This document shows positions 13,908 through 20,938 of a stretch of 20,938 nucleotides of DNA, one piece after another (position 1 is the first letter of the stretch; each line of letters begins with the position of its first letter). The stretch is taken from IMG/VR virus record IMGVR_UViG_3300029258_005855, positions 1 through 20,938 of that record, one strand, 5' to 3'. Source of the DNA: a virus. The notes beneath the pieces were generated by a model. It was not told the origin of the DNA. It ran no database searches and saw only the letters and a program-made list of their open reading frames with translations. Both the position numbers and the translations under genes were made by a program.

Positions 13908-14002
13908 GACACCACAAGACCTAAGGCACGACGAACGCAGTCGATTTCCACGACGGACACCATCACTCCACAACCACGAGCCTCACACAACCCGACGACG
14001 AC

Positions 14003-14881
14003 ATGGCCCGAGACTTCATCAAGAGCTTAAACGACTACATGCTGCTGGGATCGAATGCGGTCGGCCCTTTGGTCGACGGCGCGTCGGTCATCTCTTTGCA
14101 CGCCTGGGTTCTGGCCGACTCCCTCTCACCGACGCCGCCTATCGAAGGCCCCAAGAACGTCATCTTCTCGTCCTTCGCAGGCGCGGCCGGTCAAAACGGC
14201 TTTGCATGGATCTTCGTCAACGACAGCAATGAGCTCACCTGCGTGTCATCGCCACCAGGCGGGGCAACGTACGTCATTACATCCGCAAGTTCGCTTAGCA
14301 CGGGGCAACTTTACTCGGTTGGTGCTGTCATCGATTTTGCGGGCAACTCATTACGCCTCTACATCGACGGAAATCTCGACGCGTCGGCGAATATTCCCAT
14401 AACTGTGTCGTCGTACAACCATGTCGCGCCACCTGCCAGTGTCTACGACAGCATTGGCACCCACGGCACACCCGCGTACACGACCACGCCGTGGGACGGC
14501 ATGCTCTCCGAGATCTCTGTCTACGACACCGATATTGGTGACGAAGGGTTCGACGCCCTGGCCGGCGGCATCGACCCGCTTACGATGACTCCGCTACCGA
14601 TCTTCTATCTCGACCTGGGCCGCTTTGATCTGCGATGCCCAATCTCCGGAGTCGAGGCTCAAATCACAGGCACGCTCGGTCAGCGAGATCATCCGCCCAT
14701 GATCTACTCACCGCGGCGCCTCGGCTCGACCACCGAACACATCGATCCGATCGGCGGCCCGCATCGTGTCGACTCCTGCGAGATCGTTCGCTCGGGCGCG
14801 GAATCCGGTAACAGCTTTGTATCCGGACGCACACGAGGGCAGACGACAATCAGCGGCGCCGCGGCCGGCGACATCCCGTAG
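14003..14881 (+). CDS. LamG/concanavalin-like virion protein
   Basis: 292 residues. Residues about 25-190 have the pattern of a Laminin G-like (ConA-type) beta sandwich: ISLHAWVLADS near 30-40, FAWIFVNDSNELTCVSS around 68-84, GQLYSVGAVIDFAGNSLRLY then IDGNLDASANIPI (about 100-132), and WDGMLSEISVYDTDIGDEGF near 165-184, the closing strand with the typical ...I.EISVYD... signature. The C-terminal 100 residues are a separate Gly/Ser-rich part ending RGQTTISGAAAGDIP. Such domains bind glycans or act as trimeric adhesins. It sits in the head/neck part of the cluster, far from the tail fibre gene, so a capsid fibre or decoration is possible. No Shine-Dalgarno site is visible before ATG 14003. Confidence 0.65.
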   Translation: MARDFIKSLNDYMLLGSNAVGPLVDGASVISLHAWVLADSLSPTPPIEGPKNVIFSSFAGAAGQNGFAWIFVNDSNELTCVSSPPGGATYVITSASSLSTGQLYSVGAVIDFAGNSLRLYIDGNLDASANIPITVSSYNHVAPPASVYDSIGTHGTPAYTTTPWDGMLSEISVYDTDIGDEGFDALAGGIDPLTMTPLPIFYLDLGRFDLRCPISGVEAQITGTLGQRDHPPMIYSPRRLGSTTEHIDPIGGPHRVDSCEIVRSGAESGNSFVSGRTRGQTTISGAAAGDIP

Positions 14882-14936
14882 CGCACGACACTCACCTCAA
14901 AATCATCGAACCAAACCTGCAAAGGACGACAGACAC

Positions 14937-15335
14937 ATGTCAGGAGCGACCGACATTCAAGGCGTCGTATTCAAGAACGGCACAGCCACTCTCTTGGCTC
15001 GTATCGTCGGCGCCGACGCCACCGAAATCAATCAGGCGAACATCAGCTCGATTCGTTATTCCATCTACCAACTCGACGAATCGGATCCCGATGCAGCCAC
15101 GGCGGTGTCCGGACACGATGATGAATCACTATCGACGAGCGCCGTCGTCTTCAATTCATTACAGCTCGATCCACTCTGGACCGTCGACGCTACCGGCTAC
15201 AACTTCCGCCATGAAATCGATGTCAGTACCAATCCCGCCTTCGCAGTGGCAGGGCCGTACTATCGTGTCCGTTACGAACTAACACCAACCTCAGGCCAAG
15301 TGATCGTGGTCCGCTTCAAGCTCCGCGTGATCTAA
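14937..15335 (+). CDS. Small structural protein, unknown
   Basis: 132 residues starting at ATG 14937, preceded by AAAGGA about 12 nt upstream; the frame is open further upstream but that part overlaps the LamG-like gene. The protein starts MSGATDIQGVVFKNGTATLL and reads as a single beta-sandwich of Ig-like or BppU-like appearance (ISSIRYSIYQLDESD near 37-51, FRHEIDVSTN near 89-98, YYRVRYELTPTSGQVIVVRF near 108-127). It has no enzyme motif. Its stop codon overlaps the strong ribosome site of the next small gene, so the two are probably translated together. Virion component by context; family not established. Confidence 0.6.
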   Translation: MSGATDIQGVVFKNGTATLLARIVGADATEINQANISSIRYSIYQLDESDPDAATAVSGHDDESLSTSAVVFNSLQLDPLWTVDATGYNFRHEIDVSTNPAFAVAGPYYRVRYELTPTSGQVIVVRFKLRVI

Positions 15336-15351
15336 AGGAGGACAACCAATC

Positions 15352-15567
15352 ATGCCAACCGACACGGAACGAATTGAAACGATCAAGGCCAGTACCCTGC
15401 AACAAATTGCGGACCTGCGTGCCAACCCAAAACCGAGCTACCGTATCGACGGACAAGACATCTCCTGGGAAAGCTACGTCACTTCCCTCCAGGCGACGGT
15501 CGATTGGTGCGACAAGAAGCTCGCCACGTATGACTCCTTTGAAATTCGCACACAGGCGGTAACGTAA
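15352..15567 (+). CDS. Small helical phage protein (71 aa)
   Basis: 71 residues, largely helical: ERIETIKASTLQQIADLRAN at 6-25, a PKPSYRIDGQDISW turn, then YVTSLQATVDWCDKKLATYD at 42-61. It has the best ribosome site in the window, AAGGAGG at 15335-15341, 10 nt before the ATG. Its TAA shares one base with the ATG of the next gene (TAATG). Small proteins with the pattern helix, Y.IDG..ISW, helix are common beside connector genes in phages; function unknown, probably head-tail assembly. Confidence 0.65.
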   Translation: MPTDTERIETIKASTLQQIADLRANPKPSYRIDGQDISWESYVTSLQATVDWCDKKLATYDSFEIRTQAVT

Positions 15568-16223
15568 TGCCTTCAACCTTCGATCCAATCAACGACTTTG
15601 CAGAAGTCGCGGACAGTTTGGAGCCGGTAACGCTCCGCCGGCGCGCGAGCGGCGAGGAGATATCGGTCACCGCCGCACTGCGACGGGGAATGGTGCTGAA
15701 TGAAGCGGCGGCAAGCGACGGAAAATATCTCGCCACCGATGTGCGCTGGCATCTTCCTATCAGCGCGTTGTCGACGCAACCGGCACCGGGAGATCAGATC
15801 ATTGATGCCGCAGGCAATGATTACACGATTCTCTCAGTCCAAGAGCAAACCACACGTTCTCGGTGGCTGGCAACCAGCCGTGACCTCGCAATTGCCTTCG
15901 CGCTCTGCGAACGAATCGATGTTCAGAAGGCGACCGTAACACAGGGGGCCATGGGCGAAGAAACCATCGCTTGGCACGACCATCTGCCAGGCATCCGCGC
16001 TCGCATTCAGCCGCTGACGACACAGGTCCACTCCGGCGAAGATCGACGCACCTCCCGTACAACACACGTGGTCTACGTCACCGAACCACTCGCCATCGAC
16101 GCCCAACATCGGATCGTCGCTGCCGACGGCCGCGTCTTTCGGATTGTCGACTACCGCCAGCAAGAGCAACTTGGCGACCTCGCCGAGATCCACGTCTTTC
16201 TAGACATCGAGATAAACAACTAG
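15567..16223 (+). CDS. Head-closure/head-tail joining protein, two-domain
   Basis: 218 residues that split into two similar-sized parts. The C-terminal part (about 118-218) reads like a head-tail joining protein: LPGIRARIQPLTTQVHSGED (140-159), RTTHVVYVTEPLAI (164-177), HRIVAADGRVFRIVDYRQQE (181-200) and a closing LAEIHVFLDI. The N-terminal part (about 18-110) has WHLPISALSTQPAPGDQIID (61-80) and NDYTILSVQEQTTRSRWLAT (84-103), a layout also found in phage neck proteins. It would plug the portal-adaptor channel and dock the tail. Translational coupling to the gene before it is by TAATG. The tail terminator gene follows after 10 nt, in agreement with a connector role. Confidence 0.68.
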   Translation: MPSTFDPINDFAEVADSLEPVTLRRRASGEEISVTAALRRGMVLNEAAASDGKYLATDVRWHLPISALSTQPAPGDQIIDAAGNDYTILSVQEQTTRSRWLATSRDLAIAFALCERIDVQKATVTQGAMGEETIAWHDHLPGIRARIQPLTTQVHSGEDRRTSRTTHVVYVTEPLAIDAQHRIVAADGRVFRIVDYRQQEQLGDLAEIHVFLDIEINN

Positions 16224-16233
16224 GACTTTTCCT

Positions 16234-16644
16234 ATGCCAAGCATTGAAACCGGAATCCGCGATCGTTGGGCCGCCGACACGGTCCTGCCGACGCTGCTCC
16301 CCGTCGATCGTGTATTCACGAATCAGGCCGCATCCGATCCACAACTTCCGTACGCCGTATTACGTCGCCTAAAGACCACGCCAACACTACGCACCAGTAG
16401 CCGCGCGGCTATCGACACCACACAGATCGAAATCAACGTGTGGACAACCGACCTCGCCGCAGGCATGACACTTGCCGAGAGATTCGCTGATCGTTTTGAG
16501 CTCGCCTCCTTCGATTTGACCGAAGGACGTGTGCTCAACATGCGGCTCGACGACTTCCACCATCAGCGAGCGGATCACGAACTCTGGAAACTGACACTGA
16601 ACTACCTGATTACAACCGAACAGACGCTTCAGGAGACAACGTAA
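16234..16644 (+). CDS. Tail terminator/tail completion protein (DUF3168-like)
   Basis: 136 residues. The order is typical of DUF3168/HK97 gp10-type tail completion proteins: an N-terminal helix IETGIRDRWAADTVLPTLLP (4-23), DRVFTNQAASDPQLPYAVLR (25-44) with the conserved PYAV, then IDTTQIEINVWTTDLAAGMT (60-79), a helix LAERFADRFE (80-89), and a final ELWKLTLNYLI strand. These proteins form the hexameric ring that ends the tail tube at the head side. Position between the joining protein and the tail-tube gene fits. ATG 16234 has TAGGA about 10 nt upstream, next to the previous stop codon. Confidence 0.78.
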   Translation: MPSIETGIRDRWAADTVLPTLLPVDRVFTNQAASDPQLPYAVLRRLKTTPTLRTSSRAAIDTTQIEINVWTTDLAAGMTLAERFADRFELASFDLTEGRVLNMRLDDFHHQRADHELWKLTLNYLITTEQTLQETT

Positions 16645-16645
16645 C

Positions 16646-17170
16646 ATGGCCGAATCCCTCGCTCTCGATGTTGGCGCATCGCTCGATTGGGTATTTGAAG
16701 AAACCCTCGATCTAACGACGATCTCGGACGCCTCTAAGTTGCAATTCAGCGGTAACTTCACCAACGGAACTGGGGAAGACCAGGCCGACCGCCTGTGGCA
16801 TGACCAGCGCACGCTAACGACGGCAACTTCCGAGGACCTTGACCTGACCGCCCTAACGACGACCATGTTCGCCAACAACGTCTCGGTATCTCTGGCCACG
16901 GTTCGGGCACTCTTCGTCATCAACACCGCGACCGCGGCCGGCGAAGATCTCCTGATAGGCGGGGCCGGCGCGGCGGGTGATGCATGGGCCAGCCCCATGA
17001 ACGGCGACCAAGACGCCCAGCTGGTCGTGCCAGCCGGCTCCATGCTGATGCTCGTCAACAAAAAGGACGACTGGCCGGTTACCGACGGGTCGGCCGACCA
17101 ACTGCGGATCGCCAACAACGGGGCAGGCGACATCACCTACAAGATCGTGATCGTCGGCACATCGTCCTAA
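16646..17170 (+). CDS. Tail-associated structural protein, unknown
   Basis: 174 residues, starting one base after the previous stop codon. Features are LWHDQRTLTTATSEDLDLTA near 51-70, VRALFVINTATAAGEDLLIGGAG near 87-109 (given as positions; key parts ALFVIN and DLLIGG), then a late VVPAGSMLMLVNKKDD segment and TYKIVIVGTSS at the end. The Gly-rich loops and beta strands resemble phage proteins of about 170-190 residues that occur next to tail genes and carry a ...WHD.RTL...DLDL... and ...NKGxxxL.IGG... type pattern. It is clearly a virion component by context; whether it belongs to the tail tube, tip or a fibre is open. Confidence 0.62.
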   Translation: MAESLALDVGASLDWVFEETLDLTTISDASKLQFSGNFTNGTGEDQADRLWHDQRTLTTATSEDLDLTALTTTMFANNVSVSLATVRALFVINTATAAGEDLLIGGAGAAGDAWASPMNGDQDAQLVVPAGSMLMLVNKKDDWPVTDGSADQLRIANNGAGDITYKIVIVGTSS

Positions 17171-17193
17171 GCATTCCCAGCGAGGCACCCCCT

Positions 17194-17580
17194 ATGACAT
17201 TGATCAGCGGCAAAGACGGCCAAGTCCTTTCGGACGACGCGCCGTTGGCCGACATTACTAAATGGACCTTCAAGACGGCCGCTCGGAACGTGAATTACGC
17301 CAGCAGCGTCACCGGCGGCTATCGTCGTCAACTGCCTGGTGCCAAAGAGGGCCGCGGCCACTTCCAGTTCCTGCTCAACACCGCCGACGCGATCAACGGC
17401 CAACTGAGTGAAGGGGATGTGGTCGTGCTCAAACTGCACATCGACGACGTCAACTTTTACACGGTTCCGGCAATCGTCGACTCGATCGAACTCGACGTCA
17501 ACGTTGCTGAAGGATCACCGATCAGCGGCGCGGCCGACTTCTCCAGCGACGGCGCCTGGACCGCTCCCAGTTATGCCTGA
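17194..17580 (+). CDS. Tail tube protein-like
   Basis: 128 residues from ATG 17194, which has GAGG about 9 nt upstream; the open frame to 16984 overlaps the preceding gene and is rejected. The chain starts MTLISGKDGQVLSDDAPLAD and shows the small tail-tube fold pattern: ITKWTFKTAARNVNYASS (21-38), a GGYRRQLPGAKEGRGHFQF section, GDVVVLKLHIDDVNFYTVPA (74-93), SIELDVNVAEGSPISGAADF (97-116) and a final GAW. These match the beta-barrel tube subunits that stack into hexameric rings in siphovirus and myovirus tails. Position right after the tail terminator gene agrees. Confidence 0.68.
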   Translation: MTLISGKDGQVLSDDAPLADITKWTFKTAARNVNYASSVTGGYRRQLPGAKEGRGHFQFLLNTADAINGQLSEGDVVVLKLHIDDVNFYTVPAIVDSIELDVNVAEGSPISGAADFSSDGAWTAPSYA

Positions 17581-17651
17581 ACAGTTAGGCCAAACATCGC
17601 GCCAGCACTGACCACGGCGTTCAACCTCACCAACCAAGAAGAATCACGCCA

Positions 17652-18518
17652 ATGTCCATCCCATTTGAAGAACTTGAGGGCTCGCCCCGGCTACAAATCG
17701 ATGCCCTGGGCACGAAAGCGACTCGCGAATTTCGCGTTGCCTGGAGCGATTGGCAGGCATTCTCACGTCAGTTACTAGGAAGCTACCGTCGCGCCGGCTG
17801 CGCGTTTCGCTTCGAGTCGCCGATGTACTTTCCGGACATGCCCGACGTTGTAGTAACGGATCTCTCGGTCGAACCATTCGATGGCGGCAATCCCGAAGGC
17901 AACGAAATCCGCTCGATCAAATCGGGCACGAACGCCTACCCGGCAGCCGGCGCCAAAGTGACCGCCACCTACGAATCGATTGCCAGCGCTAGCTCTCGCT
18001 CCGATCTACCATCAGTACCTGACGGAACATTTCTAACCTATCGCGCCGAATTGGGGGCTGATTTCCTGTCGGTGCCGGGACGCGTATGGAAGTGGGATGC
18101 CCCGCCGGACAATCCCAAGCTGCCACCCGACATCAATCCTGGAATCCTCATCCCGACGGACTCGTATCGCATCACATGGCACCGCGTCGCGTCGCCCAAC
18201 TGGACCGCCATTCGTAATCTCCGCGGCAAGATAAACGACGGCATGTTCATGGGCGGAGCCTCCGGAACCGTGCTGTTCTTGGGTGCCAAGATTACTCGGC
18301 AGTTTCAATTTGTCGGAGACGATGGCTTCTGGCAGGTCGAGTACTCATTCGCCGAGAAATCGGTCGACCTGGTCGGCGGAGGCAAAGCTGGCTGGAACTT
18401 CTTCTATAAGGAAGAAGCGGTCGGCGGCGAGAATTGGGTTGAGATCCAAGACGCCGGTGGAAACAAACCCTATAAGTCGGGCGACCTGTCTTCCCTCTTC
18501 TCCTTCGGAACCTGCTAA
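17652..18518 (+). CDS. Conserved tail/baseplate protein, unknown
   Basis: 288 residues. The N-terminal half has FEELEGSPRLQIDALGTKAT (5-24), a tail-like beta pattern. The C-terminal half has FMGGASGTVLFLGAKITRQF near 196-215, WQVEYSFAEKS near 223-233 and GWNFFYKEEAVGGENWVEIQ near 243-262, ending PYKSGDLSSLFSFGTC. The VLFLGA, W...YSF.E and GWN.FY signatures recall a family of phage structural proteins that in other clusters lie just after the tail tube and before fibre genes. No enzyme motif. It may form a tail tip or baseplate hub. No tape-measure gene lies before or after it. Confidence 0.6.
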   Translation: MSIPFEELEGSPRLQIDALGTKATREFRVAWSDWQAFSRQLLGSYRRAGCAFRFESPMYFPDMPDVVVTDLSVEPFDGGNPEGNEIRSIKSGTNAYPAAGAKVTATYESIASASSRSDLPSVPDGTFLTYRAELGADFLSVPGRVWKWDAPPDNPKLPPDINPGILIPTDSYRITWHRVASPNWTAIRNLRGKINDGMFMGGASGTVLFLGAKITRQFQFVGDDGFWQVEYSFAEKSVDLVGGGKAGWNFFYKEEAVGGENWVEIQDAGGNKPYKSGDLSSLFSFGTC

Positions 18519-18532
18519 GGCCAAGCACCGTC

Positions 18533-20359
18533 ATGTCCGACCAATCCAAGAACGACCGAAGCGCAGGCATGGAACAAGACCAAGGCATAAGCACCTCGGT
18601 CGCACTCACGTCGGCGTCGCCACTGGAGATCCGCCACCTCCAAGGTGGATCGCATATTAACCTGGCGCGAATGCCAGTGCTCACCTACGCGGAGCTGGAC
18701 GAGGACCTGGCCGCTCGCGATGAGGACAAAGAGGCGACCGATCTGGATCGCGATCCCAACGACCCGATCGATCCCTGGCACACCGACACCCGCAAAGTCC
18801 CTAACCTTACCGATCCCCAAGATGGCACCTACCTAGAAGGAGAACGCCATGTCTGCTTCTTTCACGAGCACATCGGAAAATTCATTCCCTTGCCCGGCGT
18901 GCACTGGCACTTCGGCAAGGCCGACCAGGACATCGGAATCGGCGGTTCTGGAAAAGTATTAATCTGGAAGGTCGGCGACAGCGACGATCACGAGGCATCC
19001 GAGCAAAAGGTGACCGCGCACGACTGGTACGGCCTGGGCGCCAAACGTGGTGCGTCCATCCTGGTTTATCAGCATCTTCAATCTCGCCGCTGGTACTTCA
19101 TCAGCTTTCCCGCCCATGGAGCACTGGTCGACGCCTGCTTCTCAATCGAAGCGAGGTTGAGCGATGCCACCATTGGTGCCGGATTTGGTACCACCGCTAC
19201 ACCAATCCCGTACGATGAAGCAGACATCGATGTCGGCGCAGGATTTATCCTCAGTACGGCAGGTCCAACCCAAGGTGAGATTACCGTCATTGCCGGCGGA
19301 CTAGTCGAACTCTACCATCAAGACGCCGGGTCGGTCTCCGGCACCATGGTCGGCGAGAACATCTCCCAGTGGTGGATCGAGCACAAGCGGGCCGGGGGTG
19401 CGTTCGCGGCCATTGAAGACACCAAGACCCTCCTCCACCACCCGAATATTGGAAACGGCCAGGAAACAAAATTCCTAAAGAAACAGTTCGTCGCTGCCTA
19501 TGGTGATGTGTTTCGAGTTCAGGCCAAGCGTATCGTAGGATCCGATACCCTACAGGCAGATTCACTCTCGGGCGGCGGTCCGACGAGCTATCTCGGAATT
19601 CACTTTCTATGTCCCGCCGACACGACTGACTACGAACCGGAACTTACCAACACGACAGGTGGCGACCAGTATCCCAAGATGGTCGGTTATTTCGGCCTGG
19701 AGGAAACGAGTGGCGCCCGCGGCAATGAGTCGGGAGCGGCACTTGATCTGAACGACGTAGGAACGACTGCGACCGGTAGCGCAAGCGGCTTCGTCAACAA
19801 CGCCGTCCAATTCGATGACAATGGCAACGAACTTGAGGCAAACTACAGCGGCGTCACCGATTTACGCCCTGCTTCGGAACGATTCAACATTGCCTTTTGG
19901 ATTTACGTGGAGGATCTGAGCAACGGCAATCCCAGCGCCTACCATCAGATCGTCGGACTCGATGGCATAACTGGCTGGCAAGTCCATCTCGACAAGACAC
20001 AGGGAATACGCTGGCAGGTAACCGGCCCCGGTTTCACGACGACCGCAACGTCCTACGTCTCTCTCGACCTCAATAAATGGTACTTCTTTGTCGGTCGCGT
20101 CGACGGACCCAATCAGCAGATCAGCATGCGCGTTCGCGCTGCCGACGGAAGCTTGAATGAAACCCACACGGCAACGGGCCCAGCGAGCTACGATTGGGCG
20201 ACGCCGCCTGGCAACTACAGTCTGTCCATACGTAATTCAAACGGCGCCCTGAATGTCGAATACCGTATCGATGAACTCGGCATCTGGAGCGATCAAGTAT
20301 TGACGATCGGACAGGAGAACTATCTATTCGGTGCCGGCCGTGGTCGCGAGCTCCTGTAG
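18533..20359 (+). CDS. Tail fibre/receptor-binding protein with LamG domain
   Basis: 608 residues. Residues 1-95 are polar and probably link to the tail. Residues 98-225 are a beta-rich domain with VCFFHEHIGKFIPLPGVHWH (107-126) and KRGASILVYQHLQSRRWYFI (171-190). Residues 226-360 form another beta domain (ISQWWIEHKRAGGAFAAIED, 277-296; VFRVQAKRIVG, 326-336). Residues about 382-600 are a Laminin G/ConA-like module: GYFGLEETSGARGNESGAAL (385-404), VNNAVQFDDNGNELEANYSG (421-440), FNIAFWIYVEDLS (451-463), WYFFVGRVDG (516-525) and YRIDELGIWSDQVLT (577-591). Such tips bind glycans or cell-surface polymers. As the last + strand gene of the cluster it is the natural receptor-binding protein. ATG 18533 has AAGG 10-15 nt upstream. 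Confidence 0.75.
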   Translation: MSDQSKNDRSAGMEQDQGISTSVALTSASPLEIRHLQGGSHINLARMPVLTYAELDEDLAARDEDKEATDLDRDPNDPIDPWHTDTRKVPNLTDPQDGTYLEGERHVCFFHEHIGKFIPLPGVHWHFGKADQDIGIGGSGKVLIWKVGDSDDHEASEQKVTAHDWYGLGAKRGASILVYQHLQSRRWYFISFPAHGALVDACFSIEARLSDATIGAGFGTTATPIPYDEADIDVGAGFILSTAGPTQGEITVIAGGLVELYHQDAGSVSGTMVGENISQWWIEHKRAGGAFAAIEDTKTLLHHPNIGNGQETKFLKKQFVAAYGDVFRVQAKRIVGSDTLQADSLSGGGPTSYLGIHFLCPADTTDYEPELTNTTGGDQYPKMVGYFGLEETSGARGNESGAALDLNDVGTTATGSASGFVNNAVQFDDNGNELEANYSGVTDLRPASERFNIAFWIYVEDLSNGNPSAYHQIVGLDGITGWQVHLDKTQGIRWQVTGPGFTTTATSYVSLDLNKWYFFVGRVDGPNQQISMRVRAADGSLNETHTATGPASYDWATPPGNYSLSIRNSNGALNVEYRIDELGIWSDQVLTIGQENYLFGAGRGRELL

Positions 20360-20419
20360 AAGTATGCGGCGGACGCTTCGTATTGGTCATGCCGTCGTTG
20401 CAACCACGCTTTGCCACGG

Positions 20420-20938
20420 TCACACCTCGCCTTCGCCGACGATCACGTCCGGCGTTACGGCAATCCTCTGATAGAGCAGTTGCACCACCGAGTCGAGAAA
20501 TGATGCTTCTCCACTTTCAAGAATCAGAGCGACCTTCCGATGCACCGCACGATTGCGATTCATCGTTTCGACCATCTGTCCAACGGCGTCTGCAGCCATC
20601 GAACCGCCGGTCCCAAAACGGCTATAGAGCTCGTCAAAGTCGGCTTCGGCCCAATCTCGAAACCATTCTGGATGTTCGCTAATCGCCTGTTCAACATGTG
20701 GATTGGTCTCCCGATCGAATAGACGGTGAGCCAACAGTGACGGATCCTGAAAAAACTCGTCCGCCGGCACGCCCAAACCAGTTGCCAGCTGATGAAGCGT
20801 CCGCGAATGCGGCGTCGAGTTGCCAGCAAGAATACTCTTCACGGTCCGCTGGTCCAAACCGCTGCGTTCAATCACCTCCTCTAAGGTGAGGCCATCACGC
20901 GCCATCAAACGACGCAAGTTCTCGCCAAACCGAACCAT
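20420..20938 (-). CDS. XRE-family HTH transcriptional regulator
   Basis: 172 residues, start codon ending at the window's last base, so completeness upstream cannot be checked. Residues 5-60 are an XRE-type helix-turn-helix: FGENLRRLMARDGLTLEEVI (4-23), SGLDQRTVKSILAGNSTPHS (26-45), TLHQLATGLGVPADEFF (47-63). Residues 75-160 are a separate helical region with SEHPEWFRDWAEADFDELYS (87-106), RFGTGGSM and a LLYQRI end, which I associate with regulators abundant in planctomycetes. It is convergent with the fibre gene, 60 nt away. It could be the phage repressor, in which case the dyads at 8841 and 9234 are candidate targets, or a host gene at the prophage edge. I see no clear terminator in the 60-nt gap. 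Confidence 0.82.
   Translation of the reverse strand: MVRFGENLRRLMARDGLTLEEVIERSGLDQRTVKSILAGNSTPHSRTLHQLATGLGVPADEFFQDPSLLAHRLFDRETNPHVEQAISEHPEWFRDWAEADFDELYSRFGTGGSMAADAVGQMVETMNRNRAVHRKVALILESGEASFLDSVVQLLYQRIAVTPDVIVGEGEV

Noticed and set aside
16387-17136. 249-codon open frame on the - strand
   Set aside because: It lies antisense to the tail terminator and the following structural gene, both with clear coding character; it is a by-product of GC-rich codon use.
1-20938. CRISPR array, retron, toxin-antitoxin pair or integrase
   Set aside because: No repeat-spacer pattern, reverse transcriptase, paired small toxin/antitoxin genes or recombinase motifs were found on either strand.

Overview
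The window is the packaging, head and neck/tail region of a tailed phage or prophage (Caudoviricetes) with an HK97-type layout. It is moderately GC-rich (high 50s % by eye). The host is probably a planctomycete of the Pirellula/Rhodopirellula type. That rests on resemblance of several proteins (portal, capsid, tail tube, and the terminal HTH regulator with its long acidic C-terminal half) to families I associate with planctomycete genomes; no search was possible. All genes from 46 to 20359 lie on the + strand with short gaps or start/stop overlaps. Only the last gene, an XRE-type regulator, runs on the - strand and converges on the structural cluster.

Layout. 46-3346: an accessory or lysis-like block holding a permuted papain-fold (YiiX-like) peptidase, a secreted and membrane-anchored trypsin-like protease, an unknown protein and a small one-TM holin-like protein. 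3371-5134: a ParB/sulfiredoxin-fold protein followed by an ABC ATPase fused to a GNAT domain (COG2401-type). 5131-8717: small terminase, large terminase and portal, the first three genes coupled by ATGA overlaps. 8718-9793: a 1.07-kb interruption with few coding signals but dense regulation. 9794-12625: prohead protease/scaffold, DUF2190-type decoration protein and major capsid protein. 12762-15335: four poorly characterised structural proteins, one with a LamG-like lectin fold. 15352-17580: connector, tail-terminator and tail-tube genes. 17652-20359: a conserved structural protein and a 608-residue LamG-tipped fibre or receptor-binding protein. 20420-20938 (-): HTH regulator.

The most striking part is 8718-9793, between portal and prohead protease. 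It contains two compact transcription units. Unit 1 has a 24-bp dyad with 11 of 12 base pairs matching that abuts a TTGACC-17-TAGCGT promoter, then about 185 nt ending in an intrinsic terminator; it is either a small RNA or a 39-codon leaderless ORF. Unit 2 has a near-consensus extended -10 promoter (TTGACA-16-TATACT) whose -35 box sits in the centre of a 9+7+9 inverted repeat, then an 86-codon ORF starting about 4 nt after the predicted transcription start, then an intrinsic terminator. A further hairpin lies between the units. These look like moron-type cassettes expressed independently of the late operon, and they imply that late transcription must read through or restart.

The second notable item is the ParB-like plus ABC-GNAT pair directly upstream of terminase, a possible DNA-modification or DNA-handling module. 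No tape-measure gene, integrase, recognisable endolysin, tRNA gene or CRISPR array is visible in this window.
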